Counted from the stretch's first letter, positions 37,337 through 47,633 are shown. The stretch is DNA of 64,000 nucleotides from Prochlorococcus sp. AG-459-N19 (GCA_003209375.1 QCRF01000004.1:1-64000), one strand, 5' to 3'. A program made the numbers and translations. Notes: generated by a model from the sequence alone, not told the origin.

Positions 37337-38503
37337 TTATATTAGTTCCTTTAAAAATCTATTTACTTTCTTGCCTATATAGTCACTTGATAAATATTTT
37401 GATGCATATCTTTTCCCATTTATTCCAATACTTAACGAAAGATTCTTATTACCACCTAATTCTAAGAAGGCATTGGCAAGATCTTCAGGCTTCAGAGTTT
37501 TAGGAATAAAAAAGACCTCTTTTTTATGTTTAAACAATAATGAAAAGGGTTCTACATTTGTCAATATTACTGGTTTCGATGTTGCAAAATATTCTGGTAA
37601 TCTAGTCGGAAATACATGAGCTGTTTCTTCATCATCTTTACGAAGATGCACAAAACAATTTGCTGTATCTAATAACCTTGCCTTTTTGGTATTTGATAGA
37701 AAACCTGTTGTTTTTATATTTTTATTTTTTTTTACATTTTTAATTACGTTTCGTAATAAAAGTCTTTCAAAAAAAGTAGATCCTTGATTTCCAATGATTA
37801 TTAATTCAGTTGATAATCCTTTTTGATTAGCTATATCAATAGCCTTAATTAAAACCATGGGCATTTCTCTTCGAAATAATCTTCCCATGAATATAATTCG
37901 GAAACTTTGTAATTTATTTTTAGAGGAGGATTGAAAATTATTTAATTTTTCAAATCTAGGCAATAAAGCAGGAAATAATACTGATTTCTTACCAATAGAT
38001 TTTGCAAATTTCTCCCATTTTGGAGTAAGAACTATAAATCCATCAATATTGTGAAAGCTATTTAATAGGGCTTTTGTTTGCATGTAAAACACTCCATTTA
38101 ATAAAGTTCTCGGAGTGATTGGCATTCTTTCTCCACAATCAACAACGCATTTTATATTGTGTTTATGACAGATTGAATTTATTGGATCTATTAAAGTTGA
38201 AAATGTGGAGTAAACAATAATAATTTCGATATTTAGAGTCTTTATTAGTTTTGATAAATTTTTCTTATAAAAAATGGAGGCTCTAAGGTTCGCATCAAAT
38301 GCTTTTGGGAGAAAAAAATGTTTTTTAGGTAAATTACAAATAACCCTATTCTTTCTTATAGCAAAATCATTTTTAATGTAATTAAAGCCGCAAAGGAAAA
38401 CATTATTATTAAATTTGTTTAAAGCATCAGATAATAAATTCAAACGATTTAATGCAGCACAGGGAACACTAAAAGCATTTGAAGTGCAAATTAAAATATT
38501 CAT
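37337..38503 (-). CDS. Glycosyltransferase, GT4-like
   Basis: A 388-residue GT-B protein. The N-terminus is MNILICTSNAFSVPCAALNR. The donor domain shows FRIIFMGRLFRREMPMVLIKA near residue 205, LIIIGNQG, TTGFLSNTKKARLLDTANCFVH and the nucleotide-sugar region RLPEYFATSKPVILTNVEP (a Glu-x-F-A pattern as in family 4). The acceptor and sugar are not known. It is oppositely oriented within the gmd-fcl-ColD region, which suggests a separate insertion or rearrangement there. Confidence 0.8.
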   Translation of the reverse strand: MNILICTSNAFSVPCAALNRLNLLSDALNKFNNNVFLCGFNYIKNDFAIRKNRVICNLPKKHFFLPKAFDANLRASIFYKKNLSKLIKTLNIEIIIVYSTFSTLIDPINSICHKHNIKCVVDCGERMPITPRTLLNGVFYMQTKALLNSFHNIDGFIVLTPKWEKFAKSIGKKSVLFPALLPRFEKLNNFQSSSKNKLQSFRIIFMGRLFRREMPMVLIKAIDIANQKGLSTELIIIGNQGSTFFERLLLRNVIKNVKKNKNIKTTGFLSNTKKARLLDTANCFVHLRKDDEETAHVFPTRLPEYFATSKPVILTNVEPFSLLFKHKKEVFFIPKTLKPEDLANAFLELGGNKNLSLSIGINGKRYASKYLSSDYIGKKVNRFLKELI

Positions 38504-38718
38504 TCTAATCCTTAAAAAAGTAAGTTATTAAATCCTATTACTTTATGAAAAAAAAAACTAATGGAGGATAACTTAATATAAAAAAGATAAAGTTATACTA
38601 GTCAAGAGTATAATTTTTTAAATCAATTTCGAAAACAACACTAATATGTGTTCTATGAATATCCTATTATAGATTTTGAGATACTTATCTATTCTTAATT
38701 AATTTAATTAAATAATTG

Positions 38719-39678
38719 ATGATGGATTCAAATACATTTGAAAAATGCTTCATTGCAGGTCATAAAGGTATGGTAGGCTCAGCAATATTGAGGAAATTAA
38801 AAGAAAATAAAAAATATGAAATAATAACAGCCGAAAGATCTGAGCTTGATTTGGTAAATCAAGTACAAGTTTCAGAATTTTTTCAAAGTAATAAACCTTC
38901 CATTGTTATTTTGGCTGCTGCTAAGGTTGGCGGCATCAGGATAAATAGAACAAAGCAGGCAGATTTCCTATATCAAAATCTGATGATTCAAAATAACGTT
39001 TTACACTCTGCTGCTAAAAGTGGTGTAAAAAAAATTTTGTTTTTAGGTAGCTCTTGTATATATCCAAGAGAGTCGCCTCAACCTATCCTTGAAGAATATT
39101 TAATGCAGGGTCCTCTAGAACCAACAAATGAAGGTTATGCATTAGCCAAAATAAGTGGACTAAAATTAGCTCAATTTTACAGTCATAGCTACGGTATAAA
39201 ATGTATCTGCCCAATGCCATGTAATCTCTATGGAACAAATGATAATTTTGATAAAAATAATTCTCATGTGTTAGCGGCCTTAGTTAGAAGATTTGTTGAT
39301 GCAGTTGAAGAATCTAAGGATTGCGAAATGTTATGGGGAACTGGCGATGCAATGAGAGAATTTCTTCATGTTGATGATGCTGCCGATGCTTTTTTATTAC
39401 TTCTTGAGAAATGGGATTCAAGTGATCATGTCAATGTCGGTTCAGGTAAAGATATATCAATTAAAAATCTTGCAAAGAAAGTTGCATATTTTGCAGGATA
39501 TAAGGGAGATATAAGATGGGAGAATTCACCCCAAGAAAATGGGATGCCCCGTAAACTATTAGACGTTACAAAAATCAATAAGTTAGACTTTAAACCAAAA
39601 ATTTCATTAGATGATGGAATCATTCAAATGATTAAAATCTATAAAAACTCAAAAATTATTCATAACAATCAAATTTGA
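38719..39678 (+). CDS. fcl: GDP-L-fucose synthase or GDP-L-colitose synthase (WcaG/ColC family)
   Basis: A bifunctional SDR epimerase-reductase of about 319 residues. Nucleotide motif FIAGHKGMVGSAIL, then SSCIYPRESPQPILEE with the catalytic Ser and Cys, EGYALAKISG (Tyr-x-x-x-Lys) and NSHVLAALVRRF with the conserved catalytic His. I take the ATG at 38719 (another ATG follows) rather than the TTG before it. In the fucose route it epimerises and reduces the Gmd product; in the colitose route the homologous ColC acts on the ColD product. Three bases after it begins a ColD-like gene, which makes the ColC role possible. The two cannot be told apart by motif alone. Confidence 0.88.
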   Translation: MMDSNTFEKCFIAGHKGMVGSAILRKLKENKKYEIITAERSELDLVNQVQVSEFFQSNKPSIVILAAAKVGGIRINRTKQADFLYQNLMIQNNVLHSAAKSGVKKILFLGSSCIYPRESPQPILEEYLMQGPLEPTNEGYALAKISGLKLAQFYSHSYGIKCICPMPCNLYGTNDNFDKNNSHVLAALVRRFVDAVEESKDCEMLWGTGDAMREFLHVDDAADAFLLLLEKWDSSDHVNVGSGKDISIKNLAKKVAYFAGYKGDIRWENSPQENGMPRKLLDVTKINKLDFKPKISLDDGIIQMIKIYKNSKIIHNNQI

Positions 39679-39681
39679 TAA

Positions 39682-40857
39682 ATGATCCCTTTAATGAAGA
39701 ACGCGTTCACTAATGAACATAAAACAAAAGAACTTTTAGCAGAATTTATTGTCTCAGCAGACAAACTAAGTATGGGAGATAAATGTTTTAAATTTGAGAG
39801 AGAATTTTCAATAATTCAAGAAACAAAACACTCAATACTTTTTAATAGCGGTGGGAGTGCAAATTTAGCTTTATTACAAACTTTAAAAAATCTAAATCGC
39901 TTAAAAAATAATTCAAAAATTGGATTTTCCGCATTGACTTGGTCAACGAATGTAATGCCGATTATTCAATTAGGTATGATCCCAGTAGCTATTGATTGTG
40001 AACCAAATACTTTGAATACAATGTCTACAAATATTCTTGATACTTTAAATTACTGCGATTTAGATGCAATATTTATAACGAATGTTCTTGGTTTCTCTGG
40101 GGATCTTGAAAAAATAAAAGATATTTGTGAATCAAAAAATATAATATTAATAGAAGATAATTGTGAAGCTTTAGGAACTAAATTACCATCAGGTAGAACA
40201 GGTAACTTTGGCCTAGGAGCCTCATTCTCATTCTTTGTTGCTCATCATATGTCAACCATTGAAGGTGGGATGATATGTACAAAAGATGATGAAGTTGCTC
40301 AAATGCTTAGAATGGTTCGAGCTAATGGATGGGATAGAAATTTGACTGCTCAACAACAAAATAATTTAAGAAGTGAATACGAGGTTAAAACTGAATTTCA
40401 AGCAAAATATACTTTTTATGATCTTGGATTTAACTTTAGACCAACAGAAATTACAGGTTTTATAGGTTTAGAGCAATTAAAATTCCTTGAAAACAATATT
40501 CAAAAAAGGAGAGATAATCATTTAGAGCTGGATATGCAAGTTCAAAAAAATTTGGATTTAATAAGCGTTCAACACTCACATATTAAAGATATATCACCTT
40601 TTGCTTTCCCAATTATTTGCAGAGATGAAGAAAAAAGATCTTATTATTGTGAGCAGTTTGCATGTTCAGGTATTGAGATTAGACCTATGATTGCAGGCAA
40701 TATACAAAATCAACCTTTTTTTAGAAAATATGTAGATAAATCTTTCTCATGTCCGGGTGCAGATTTCTTGCATAAGAATTCATTCTATTGTGGTAACTAT
40801 CCAGAGTTAAATACTGCTGATTTAGAATTAATTAAAAGTTGTTTATATAGAATTTAA
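39682..40857 (+). CDS. PLP enzyme of the DegT fold, ColD-like GDP-sugar 3-dehydratase
   Basis: A 391-residue DegT/DnrJ/EryC1-fold protein with NSGGSANLALLQTL, WSTNVMPIIQLGM and LIEDNCEALG (cofactor Asp). At the site where aminotransferases carry the PLP lysine it has His188, in FFVAHHMSTIEGG. That Lys-to-His change is the hallmark of GDP-4-keto-6-deoxymannose 3-dehydratase (ColD), and of RfbH, which is longer and adds an iron-sulfur site not seen here. Later GFNFRPTEITGFIGLEQL and IRPMIAGN also match ColD. With gmd and the Fcl/ColC-type gene three bases upstream, a GDP-L-colitose pathway is a good reading. A 3,6-dideoxy product is inferred, not shown. Confidence 0.83.
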   Translation: MIPLMKNAFTNEHKTKELLAEFIVSADKLSMGDKCFKFEREFSIIQETKHSILFNSGGSANLALLQTLKNLNRLKNNSKIGFSALTWSTNVMPIIQLGMIPVAIDCEPNTLNTMSTNILDTLNYCDLDAIFITNVLGFSGDLEKIKDICESKNIILIEDNCEALGTKLPSGRTGNFGLGASFSFFVAHHMSTIEGGMICTKDDEVAQMLRMVRANGWDRNLTAQQQNNLRSEYEVKTEFQAKYTFYDLGFNFRPTEITGFIGLEQLKFLENNIQKRRDNHLELDMQVQKNLDLISVQHSHIKDISPFAFPIICRDEEKRSYYCEQFACSGIEIRPMIAGNIQNQPFFRKYVDKSFSCPGADFLHKNSFYCGNYPELNTADLELIKSCLYRI

Positions 40858-40955
40858 AAATCCAATTATTTTTTAAAGCTTGATAATTTACACTATGAGA
40901 GATCTATTCCCGCATTATTATTTAAAGAGATTGATTTTTAACACAAAGATATATT

Positions 40956-42314
40956 TTAAATAGTTGATACGTTTTTGATTTTATTTTTTGTATTTTCATC
41001 AATTATGCATTTAAGGCCTGAAAGCAATATCCAAAAAAGTAGATTTATCTTACCATCGTAGTAAGGCATGTCATTGAGGTGAAAAATTATTGAGCAAAAA
41101 GAAGAAGTAAGCCAATATTTATTGATGCAATAAAGGCCAGTTTTATTATTAACTTTAATAAGTTTATAACTTTCATAAAGAAGTTTTATTACAAAAATTG
41201 TAAAAATTACTGAAGCAAATATGCCGTAATTATAAGTAACTTCAAGAAATATATTATGAGTATGAGTAGTTAGTGAAATTTTACTTTTTAAAAAATACAT
41301 AATTGTAAACGTTGAAGCCCCCCACCCAAAAAAAGGTTTCTTAAGAATAAATAAAATTGTATTTTTATATGTATCGTATCTATGCAAATAATTTAAATTA
41401 AATTCAGAAATAGAAAAAGACTTACTAAGCAATTTTGTAGGAATTACAGTATCGATAATCTCGATGATATAAAGGGGTAAAAAAGATTTGAGTAAATTAA
41501 TAAGTATGAGAGCTCCGAAAGCTATTGAAATTATTGAAAATATAATTTTTGAACTAAAAACTAATAAAGTTGATACTGAGATGCTAAATAAGCCATTCCT
41601 TGAGCTGGTTAAAATTAAAAGATAGAAAATTAAGGATGAATATAGCAAATAAATTAAGAATTTATACTTTTTAGACTTATTTTTAATTATTATAAAACAA
41701 GCAAAAGGCAATATTGTCGCTAACCAATAAGATGTATAGTTTGGATTATTGAATAAGCCAGTAATTCCAGATTCCGCATTCTCAAAGGGTTTTTGAAACC
41801 ATGTAATTAAACCAAAGAAAGTTGTGAAGGGACCATACCAACTTAACCAATTTTGAGTTACGCAACTAAAAATTACAGGTATTGATCCTATTAATAAGGC
41901 CTTGCAGAATAATATTCTTTGTTTGGAATTTGCCAGATAAGATTGAAAGGCGTAAAAAGTTAAAAATAAAGGTAGCCAATTAAAAAGATCGATCCACGAA
42001 CCCTTTATTAAATGTACAATTTCCTCGTTATCAATTGTAAAAACTTTAAATACGTAACTAATTAACATTAGTAATGAAAGAATTAAAAGAGAAATATTCC
42101 ATTTATCTTCAAGAAATTTATTACCGTTTTTAATTAATGATAAAAAAATAGAAATTAAGAGAAAGATAGCACTTATAGGAAGTGCAGAAGGTAATAAAGA
42201 AATTCCTATCAAAAAACAAATTTGACCTAGAAAAATATATTCCTTTGATTTAAATAAATTTAATAGAACATCAATTATTTTTTTAGGATATATTTTCTTC
42301 TTTAATGAACTCAT
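40956..42314 (-). CDS. O-antigen ligase/polymerase family membrane protein
   Basis: A 452-residue protein with about eleven hydrophobic segments. It has the Wzy_C/WaaL pattern: a large loop followed by GWGASTFTIMYF and KISLTTHTHNIFLEVTYNYG (the Thr-His-x-His-Asn-x-x-Leu signature near residue 350). Members either polymerise or ligate undecaprenyl-linked O-antigen at the periplasmic face; which is not decidable here. A second, EpsG-type candidate polymerase lies at 5068-6129. It is the last surface gene before the tRNA-Arg. Confidence 0.82.
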   Translation of the reverse strand: MSSLKKKIYPKKIIDVLLNLFKSKEYIFLGQICFLIGISLLPSALPISAIFLLISIFLSLIKNGNKFLEDKWNISLLILSLLMLISYVFKVFTIDNEEIVHLIKGSWIDLFNWLPLFLTFYAFQSYLANSKQRILFCKALLIGSIPVIFSCVTQNWLSWYGPFTTFFGLITWFQKPFENAESGITGLFNNPNYTSYWLATILPFACFIIIKNKSKKYKFLIYLLYSSLIFYLLILTSSRNGLFSISVSTLLVFSSKIIFSIISIAFGALILINLLKSFLPLYIIEIIDTVIPTKLLSKSFSISEFNLNYLHRYDTYKNTILFILKKPFFGWGASTFTIMYFLKSKISLTTHTHNIFLEVTYNYGIFASVIFTIFVIKLLYESYKLIKVNNKTGLYCINKYWLTSSFCSIIFHLNDMPYYDGKINLLFWILLSGLKCIIDENTKNKIKNVSTI

Positions 42315-42373
42315 GTGCTAATTGAAAAAATATTTCTTAAGATTTGACAAACTTCTTTGGTTAAAATAATTCA

Positions 42374-42447
<74 letters not shown>

Positions 42448-42583
42448 ATCTTTTTATTATATCCAACACTATAAGCCAAAACAATCTAAGTAAATTCTTT
42501 TTATGATTTAGTAAATATCTATTTATTTATATTCTCTTTCAATAAGAAATCACATAATATTAAAATATCATGCACTTTTAATT

Positions 42584-43267
42584 TTGCCCAAAAGACTTAC
42601 TGAAAAACAAAAAAAAGAAATATTGAAAAGTTTTAGATCTGGTGTAGCTATTGATGTTTTGTCACAAAAACATAATTGCACTCATTCAACTATTACTAGA
42701 AATCTGAAAAAAAGTCTTGGAGAATTTGAATATAAGGAGTTATTAAATAAAAGTAAATCCTTAAAAGAGAAATCTAAAATATATAAGAAGCAAAATAATG
42801 ATTTTAAAGAAACAAAGTTTGATATTGAAGAATTTAAAAATGATTCCAATGATCCTTACGTTTTAGATGAAAATATAACTGTTTCAAATTTTGCACCAAT
42901 TGATTCTTTTTTTGAAATTGCTCCAATAGATTATGAGATGGATAATGCATCTCGAAAAGAATTAAGTTCAGTTCCCTTATCAGACGTAGATTTCCCTAAG
43001 GTTGTTTATATGATTGTGGATAAAAAAATTGAGTTAGATATAAAATTATTAAAAGATTTTCCTGAATGGGATTTCTTACCTCATGATGATTTGAATAGAA
43101 AAACTATAGAGATTTTCTTTGATTTAAATCTTGCTAAAAGATCTTGTAATAAAGAGCAAAAGGTACTTAAAGTCCCAAATACTGATGTATTTAGAATTAC
43201 AGCACCTATTCTTATTGAAAAAGGAATTTCAAGAATAGTTTGCGCTGAAAATCTTATAGCTCTTTGA
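42584..43267 (+). CDS. Helix-turn-helix protein of unknown function
   Basis: A 227-residue protein with a TTG start (an earlier in-frame ATG is followed by a stop). Residues 1-55 read as a Sigma-70-region-4 or transposase-type HTH: LTEKQKKEILKSFRSGVAID then LSQKHNCTHSTITRNLKKSLG, where the second helix would be the recognition helix. The rest is acidic (EFKNDSNDPYVLDENITVSNF) with a C-terminal segment FPEWDFLPHDDLNRKTIEIFFD, and no catalytic motif. It may be a DNA-binding regulator. It is convergent with the small LapA-like gene (7 bases). Confidence 0.65.
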   Translation: MPKRLTEKQKKEILKSFRSGVAIDVLSQKHNCTHSTITRNLKKSLGEFEYKELLNKSKSLKEKSKIYKKQNNDFKETKFDIEEFKNDSNDPYVLDENITVSNFAPIDSFFEIAPIDYEMDNASRKELSSVPLSDVDFPKVVYMIVDKKIELDIKLLKDFPEWDFLPHDDLNRKTIEIFFDLNLAKRSCNKEQKVLKVPNTDVFRITAPILIEKGISRIVCAENLIAL

Positions 43268-43274
43268 GCTCTTT

Positions 43275-43487
43275 TTACTCATTATTGAAAACCAAAAAGC
43301 TTCCAAAAATAGAACCTAATATAAAACTAGAACCTGCTATAAAACTTATTGGGAGTTCAATAGATTTGCTGATTAACAAGTCTACCTTGCTTTTGTTTGA
43401 GCTATTTTGTATCCCAATAAATAAAAGCGCAAATAAACAAAAATTGAAAGTTGCTGTGAAGAATAATTTTTTAATAAAAAATCTCAT
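43275..43487 (-). CDS. Small LapA/DUF1049-like membrane protein
   Basis: I take the ATG at 43487, giving 70 residues (MRFFIKKLFFTATFNFCLFA...). The open frame continues upstream to 43598, but that part overlaps rsmI. Two hydrophobic segments (about residues 5-24 and 46-65, ending ILGSIFGSFLVF) separated by a short polar loop resemble the LapA/DUF1049 family of inner-membrane proteins. It lies 25 bases downstream of the rsmI stop on the same strand, so the two are probably co-transcribed. Function unknown. Confidence 0.62.
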   Translation of the reverse strand: MRFFIKKLFFTATFNFCLFALLFIGIQNSSNKSKVDLLISKSIELPISFIAGSSFILGSIFGSFLVFNNE

Positions 43488-43512
43488 ATAAATTAATAAT
43501 TTATTTATGACT

Positions 43513-44373
43513 TTAAACCATATTATAAACTTCGCTTTTTTTAAGTCCATTCCTCTTGGCCAAGTATTTAGATGCTTCTGACAAACTAAGGCCTGCATTA
43601 ATTAAATCATTGAGATCTTTTTTTATAATTAATTTATCAGGATTTAAATCTCTTTTTTTTATACCTTTAACAACAATTGTTATTTCTCCAATAATATCTT
43701 TATCTTTGAAAAATTCAATAACTTCACTAATATTATTTCCAACATGTTCTTCAAATTTTTTTGTTAATTCTCTTGCCACCATTATTTCTCGATTTCCTCC
43801 ACAAAATTCAAATAATTCTTTTAATAATTTTCTGAGTCTCTTAGGAGATTCATAAATTATAGTTGTTTTTTCATTTTTACTTATCTCCAAAAGAATTTTT
43901 TCTCTACAAATTTTTTTTTTAGGAAGAAAGCCTTCGAATACAAAACTAGAGGACGATAGCCCACTTGATACAAGTGCTGCAATTGCAGCACATGCTCCAG
44001 GAATACAAATAATATCAACCCCTTCAGATTTTAAGCTCCTAGCAATATCTTCCCCTGGATCGCAAATTCCTGGCATGCCAGCATCACTGACAATTGCTAT
44101 TGATTTTCCTTCTTTGAGATCTTTTTTTATTTTTGGGATTTTAATTAAAGAATTGTGTTTGTTAAAACTTATAAGTTTATTTGAAATATTGAACTTGTTC
44201 ATTATTTTTTTTGTTTGTCTTGTGTCCTCACAAGCAACTAAAGAAACATTTTTAAGAATATTTAATGCTCTTTGGGAAATATCATTTAAATTTCCAATTG
44301 GAGTACCAACCATATATAAAGTACCGTTTTCCGGTTCCTCTTTTCTATGGGATAATAGGGAATTATTATTCAT
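43513..44373 (-). CDS. rsmI: 16S rRNA (cytidine1402-2'-O)-methyltransferase
   Basis: A 286-residue tetrapyrrole-methylase-fold enzyme. Visible: GTLYMVGTPIGNLNDISQRAL, VACEDTRQTKKIM, AIVSDAGMPGICDPGEDIARS, CIPGACAAIAALVSSGL and FEGFLPKKK. It 2'-O-methylates C1402 in 16S rRNA near the decoding site. Its ATG lies only three bases from the ATG of the divergent cysQ gene, so each promoter must overlap the other's coding region. The C-terminal extension (DLINAGLSLSEASKYLAKRNG) is normal. Confidence 0.93.
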   Translation of the reverse strand: MNNNSLLSHRKEEPENGTLYMVGTPIGNLNDISQRALNILKNVSLVACEDTRQTKKIMNKFNISNKLISFNKHNSLIKIPKIKKDLKEGKSIAIVSDAGMPGICDPGEDIARSLKSEGVDIICIPGACAAIAALVSSGLSSSSFVFEGFLPKKKICREKILLEISKNEKTTIIYESPKRLRKLLKELFEFCGGNREIMVARELTKKFEEHVGNNISEVIEFFKDKDIIGEITIVVKGIKKRDLNPDKLIIKKDLNDLINAGLSLSEASKYLAKRNGLKKSEVYNMV

Positions 44374-44376
44374 TTA

Positions 44377-45279
44377 ATGATTAAATTACCTTCTGGAGTA
44401 GATATTTATAATCTTATCGATGATATAAGAATTTTCAGCTGGCAAGCAGCAGATATTTTGCTTTATTACTCTAGATTGTTAGAAAATTCAGATTATAAGA
44501 AAAAAATACTCAAAAATAATAATGAAGACGATCCTGTTACTTTGGCTGATTTAAAAGTTAATGAAATAATCATTAAAAGAATTAATGATAAATACAAAAA
44601 TATTAATTGGGATATTTTGAGTGAAGAAAATGCAAAAATTTCTGAAGAAATTTTTGATGTTAAGTCTGATTGGATATGGGTTCTTGATCCTCTTGATGGA
44701 ACGAAGGATTTTATACAAGGAACGGGCAATTATGCAATGCATTTAGCATTGAACTTTAAACAAAAGCCGCATATTGGGTTTGTTTTGATTCCAGATAAAA
44801 ATCAATTATGGATCAGTGATGGAGAAAAAACTTGGTGTGAAAAAAGAGACGGATCAAAATATAAACCAATTTTATTAGAGAGTAAAAATCTTCAAGAAAT
44901 GACTTTAGTAACAAGTAAAAATCATGGAAATGAAATTTTGCAAAATTTAATTAAGAAAATTAATTTCAACAAAGTAGAAATTATGGGAAGCATTGGCTGC
45001 AAATTAGCATCTATAGTCAGGGGAGATAGTGATATTTATATCTGCCTAAGTTTACCTGGAGAAAGCTCGCCAAAAGATTGGGATTTTGCTGCACCAGAAT
45101 CAATTCTTAATGCATCTGGCGGTGCAATTACAAATATAGATAATGAAGAACTAACCTATGGACAAAATTGTTTTGAACATGGGGGCATTATTGTTGCAAC
45201 TAATGATAGGAATTCTCATGGTCGTATTTGTCTAGAAATAAAGAAAATTATTGAGGAGAATAGAATTTATCCCCTCTAG
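44377..45279 (+). CDS. cysQ: 3'(2'),5'-bisphosphate nucleotidase (CysQ family)
   Basis: A 300-residue inositol-monophosphatase-superfamily enzyme. Metal-site motifs: SEENAKI (first Glu), DPLDGTKDFIQG (Asp-Pro-Leu-Asp-Gly-Thr) and WDFAAPESILNASGG (second metal Asp). It hydrolyses PAP from sulfate assimilation to AMP, and may also act on related phosphates. It is divergent from rsmI with a three-base space and convergent with pnp with three bases between stops. Confidence 0.9.
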   Translation: MIKLPSGVDIYNLIDDIRIFSWQAADILLYYSRLLENSDYKKKILKNNNEDDPVTLADLKVNEIIIKRINDKYKNINWDILSEENAKISEEIFDVKSDWIWVLDPLDGTKDFIQGTGNYAMHLALNFKQKPHIGFVLIPDKNQLWISDGEKTWCEKRDGSKYKPILLESKNLQEMTLVTSKNHGNEILQNLIKKINFNKVEIMGSIGCKLASIVRGDSDIYICLSLPGESSPKDWDFAAPESILNASGGAITNIDNEELTYGQNCFEHGGIIVATNDRNSHGRICLEIKKIIEENRIYPL

Positions 45280-45282
45280 TTT

Positions 45283-47448
45283 TTAATTAAGTGGAGCAAC
45301 TGGAGTAGGAGTTGGTTCTGGATAAGACATTCCACTATTTTGTCCTACGCCTCTCAATGTAAGATTAATTCTCCCTCTGCTATCTATCTCTCTAACTCTT
45401 ACGGTTACTTCATCTCCTTGCCTTACAACATCTTCGACTCTCTCAACCCTTGCTTCTGATAATTGAGAAATGTGAACCATCCCTTCTTTGCCAGGTAAGA
45501 TTTCTACGAAAGCACCAATTGGTATGATTCTAGTTACCACACCAGAGAAGATTTCACCCTCATGAACCTTGCGTGTTAACCCTTCTATTATCTTTTGAGC
45601 TTCTTCTGCCGCAGCTCCGTCGTGAGAAGCAATAGTTACAATCCCGCCATCTTCTATATCTATTTTTGTGTTTGTTCTTTCAGTAATTCCTTTGATAGTT
45701 CTGCCTCCAGGTCCAATTACTGTTCCAATAAGCTCAGGATCAATCCTAAAGCTTAAAAGTCGAGGAGCGTGAGGAGAAAGGGATTCCTGAGGTTTATCGA
45801 TTGCGTCTTGCATCTTTTCTAAGATATGTAATCTTGCAGGACGAGCTTTTTTAATTGCATCAGAAATAATAGAAACAGGCAAACCTGTAATTTTCATGTC
45901 CATTTGTAATGCGGTTATTCCCTTATCAGTTCCAGCAACTTTAAAATCCATATCTCCAAGAAAGTCTTCAATCCCTTGAATATCTGTGAGAATTCTCACT
46001 TCTTTCCCTTCCTTGATAAGACCCATAGCAGTACCACCTACAGGGGCTTTTAGAGGAACTCCTGCATCTAATAATGAAAGCGTACTTCCACATACAGACC
46101 CCATTGAAGTCGAACCATTAGAACTTAAAACTTCGCTAACTACTCGTAATACATAAGGAAATGTTTCTTTCCCAGGTAATACAGGGATTATTGCTCTCTC
46201 CGCTAATGCTCCATGGCCAATTTCTCGTCTCCCAGGAGTTCTCATTGGTCTTGTTTCTCCTACTGAATAAGGAGGGAAATTATAATGGTGTAGGTAAGTT
46301 TTTTCAGTGCTTGGATTCAAGTCATCCATTTCTTGCGCATCACTTGGCGTACCTAAAGTAGTAGTAGATAAAACTTGTGTTAAACCTCTTTGAAATAATG
46401 CAGAACCATGAACTCTTTTTGGAAGAATACCTGCAGAGGCTGATATTTTTCTAACTTCGTCAAGATCTCTTCCATCAACTCTTTTGTTATCGTTAATGAT
46501 TTGTGAACGCATTAATTTTTTTGTAAGTTTTTTAAAGTCGGAACTTAATAACTTATCATTCTGAGAAAGGAGAACTTTTAATTGGTTATCATCTTTCAAA
46601 GATTCAATTTTACCTTGAGTCTCAACTTTTATTTTTTCGAGTTCAATATCTCTCTCCTCTTTGGAAAGATCAAATTTCTTTAAAATCAACTCAATTGGTT
46701 TTGTGCAATTTTTCTCTAAATAAGAGGGCAATGTTTTATCTTCTTCGGGTTCAGATGGTTTAACCTGTTTTATTCCCAAATCTTTTAGTAAATCTTCTTG
46801 AGATTTAATAAGCTCGGTAACTGCTTCATAACCAAAATCTATAGCTTCGATAGTATCTTGCTCTGATAATTGGTTGGCACCTGCCTCAATCATGACAATG
46901 CCGTCAGGTGACCCTGCCACAACAATGTCTAAATCTCCTTTCTCTATCTCTCTATAGCTTGGATTTAAGATGAAATCATCGCCTATAAGACCAACTCTAA
47001 CTGCAGCCATTGGCCCATAAAATGGAATCTCTCCAAGTAAAGTTGCTAGCGATGCCCCAGTAACCGCTAAAACATCTGCTGGAACTCTTTCATCCAAAGA
47101 AAGGCAAGAGGCAACTATTTGTATCTCATCTCTCATCCATGAAGGGAAAAGTGGCCTAATTGGCCTATCAATTAATCTTGCAATTAAAGTGGCTCTTTCT
47201 GGAGGGCGACCTTCTCTCCTCATAAAACCACCTGGAATTCTTCCGGCAGCATAAAGTTTCTCCTCATAGTCACATATAAGAGGCAGAAAGTCTGAAGCAT
47301 CTTTTTTTGTAGTTTTTGTAGCTGTAACTAATAGAGAGGTGTCCCCACACTCAATCATTACTGATCCATTTGCTTGAGGAGCATAAAGTCCTGTAGTTAG
47401 TCGTATCTCTCGTCCGTCAAACGTGATCGACTTATTTTGTCCTTCCAC
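45283..47448 (-). CDS. pnp: Polyribonucleotide nucleotidyltransferase (PNPase)
   Basis: A 721-residue PNPase starting at GTG. Two RNase PH-like domains (residues 10-220 with [20 protein letters not shown]; 320-545 with [14 protein letters not shown] and [10 protein letters not shown]), a KH domain ([19 protein letters not shown] near 565) and a C-terminal S1 domain ([21 protein letters not shown]). It degrades RNA phosphorolytically and polymerises tails. It lies 186 bases downstream of rpsN on the same strand and is convergent with cysQ. Confidence 0.96.
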   Translation of the reverse strand: MEGQNKSITFDGREIRLTTGLYAPQANGSVMIECGDTSLLVTATKTTKKDASDFLPLICDYEEKLYAAGRIPGGFMRREGRPPERATLIARLIDRPIRPLFPSWMRDEIQIVASCLSLDERVPADVLAVTGASLATLLGEIPFYGPMAAVRVGLIGDDFILNPSYREIEKGDLDIVVAGSPDGIVMIEAGANQLSEQDTIEAIDFGYEAVTELIKSQEDLLKDLGIKQVKPSEPEEDKTLPSYLEKNCTKPIELILKKFDLSKEERDIELEKIKVETQGKIESLKDDNQLKVLLSQNDKLLSSDFKKLTKKLMRSQIINDNKRVDGRDLDEVRKISASAGILPKRVHGSALFQRGLTQVLSTTTLGTPSDAQEMDDLNPSTEKTYLHHYNFPPYSVGETRPMRTPGRREIGHGALAERAIIPVLPGKETFPYVLRVVSEVLSSNGSTSMGSVCGSTLSLLDAGVPLKAPVGGTAMGLIKEGKEVRILTDIQGIEDFLGDMDFKVAGTDKGITALQMDMKITGLPVSIISDAIKKARPARLHILEKMQDAIDKPQESLSPHAPRLLSFRIDPELIGTVIGPGGRTIKGITERTNTKIDIEDGGIVTIASHDGAAAEEAQKIIEGLTRKVHEGEIFSGVVTRIIPIGAFVEILPGKEGMVHISQLSEARVERVEDVVRQGDEVTVRVREIDSRGRINLTLRGVGQNSGMSYPEPTPTPVAPLN

Positions 47449-47633
47449 TTTTTAAATTATAAATCTATACATAATTTATTCTTACATTTTATAGGGACAT
47501 ATTGAGGAAATTATTTAGATAAGCTATAAAATTTTTTAAAAATGTCGATATTTTGTCCCAAAACGAATAATAATTACTCCTGAGAATATTTATTTTAGAA
47601 AATATGGAGCTAAATTAAAACACTTAAATTATT

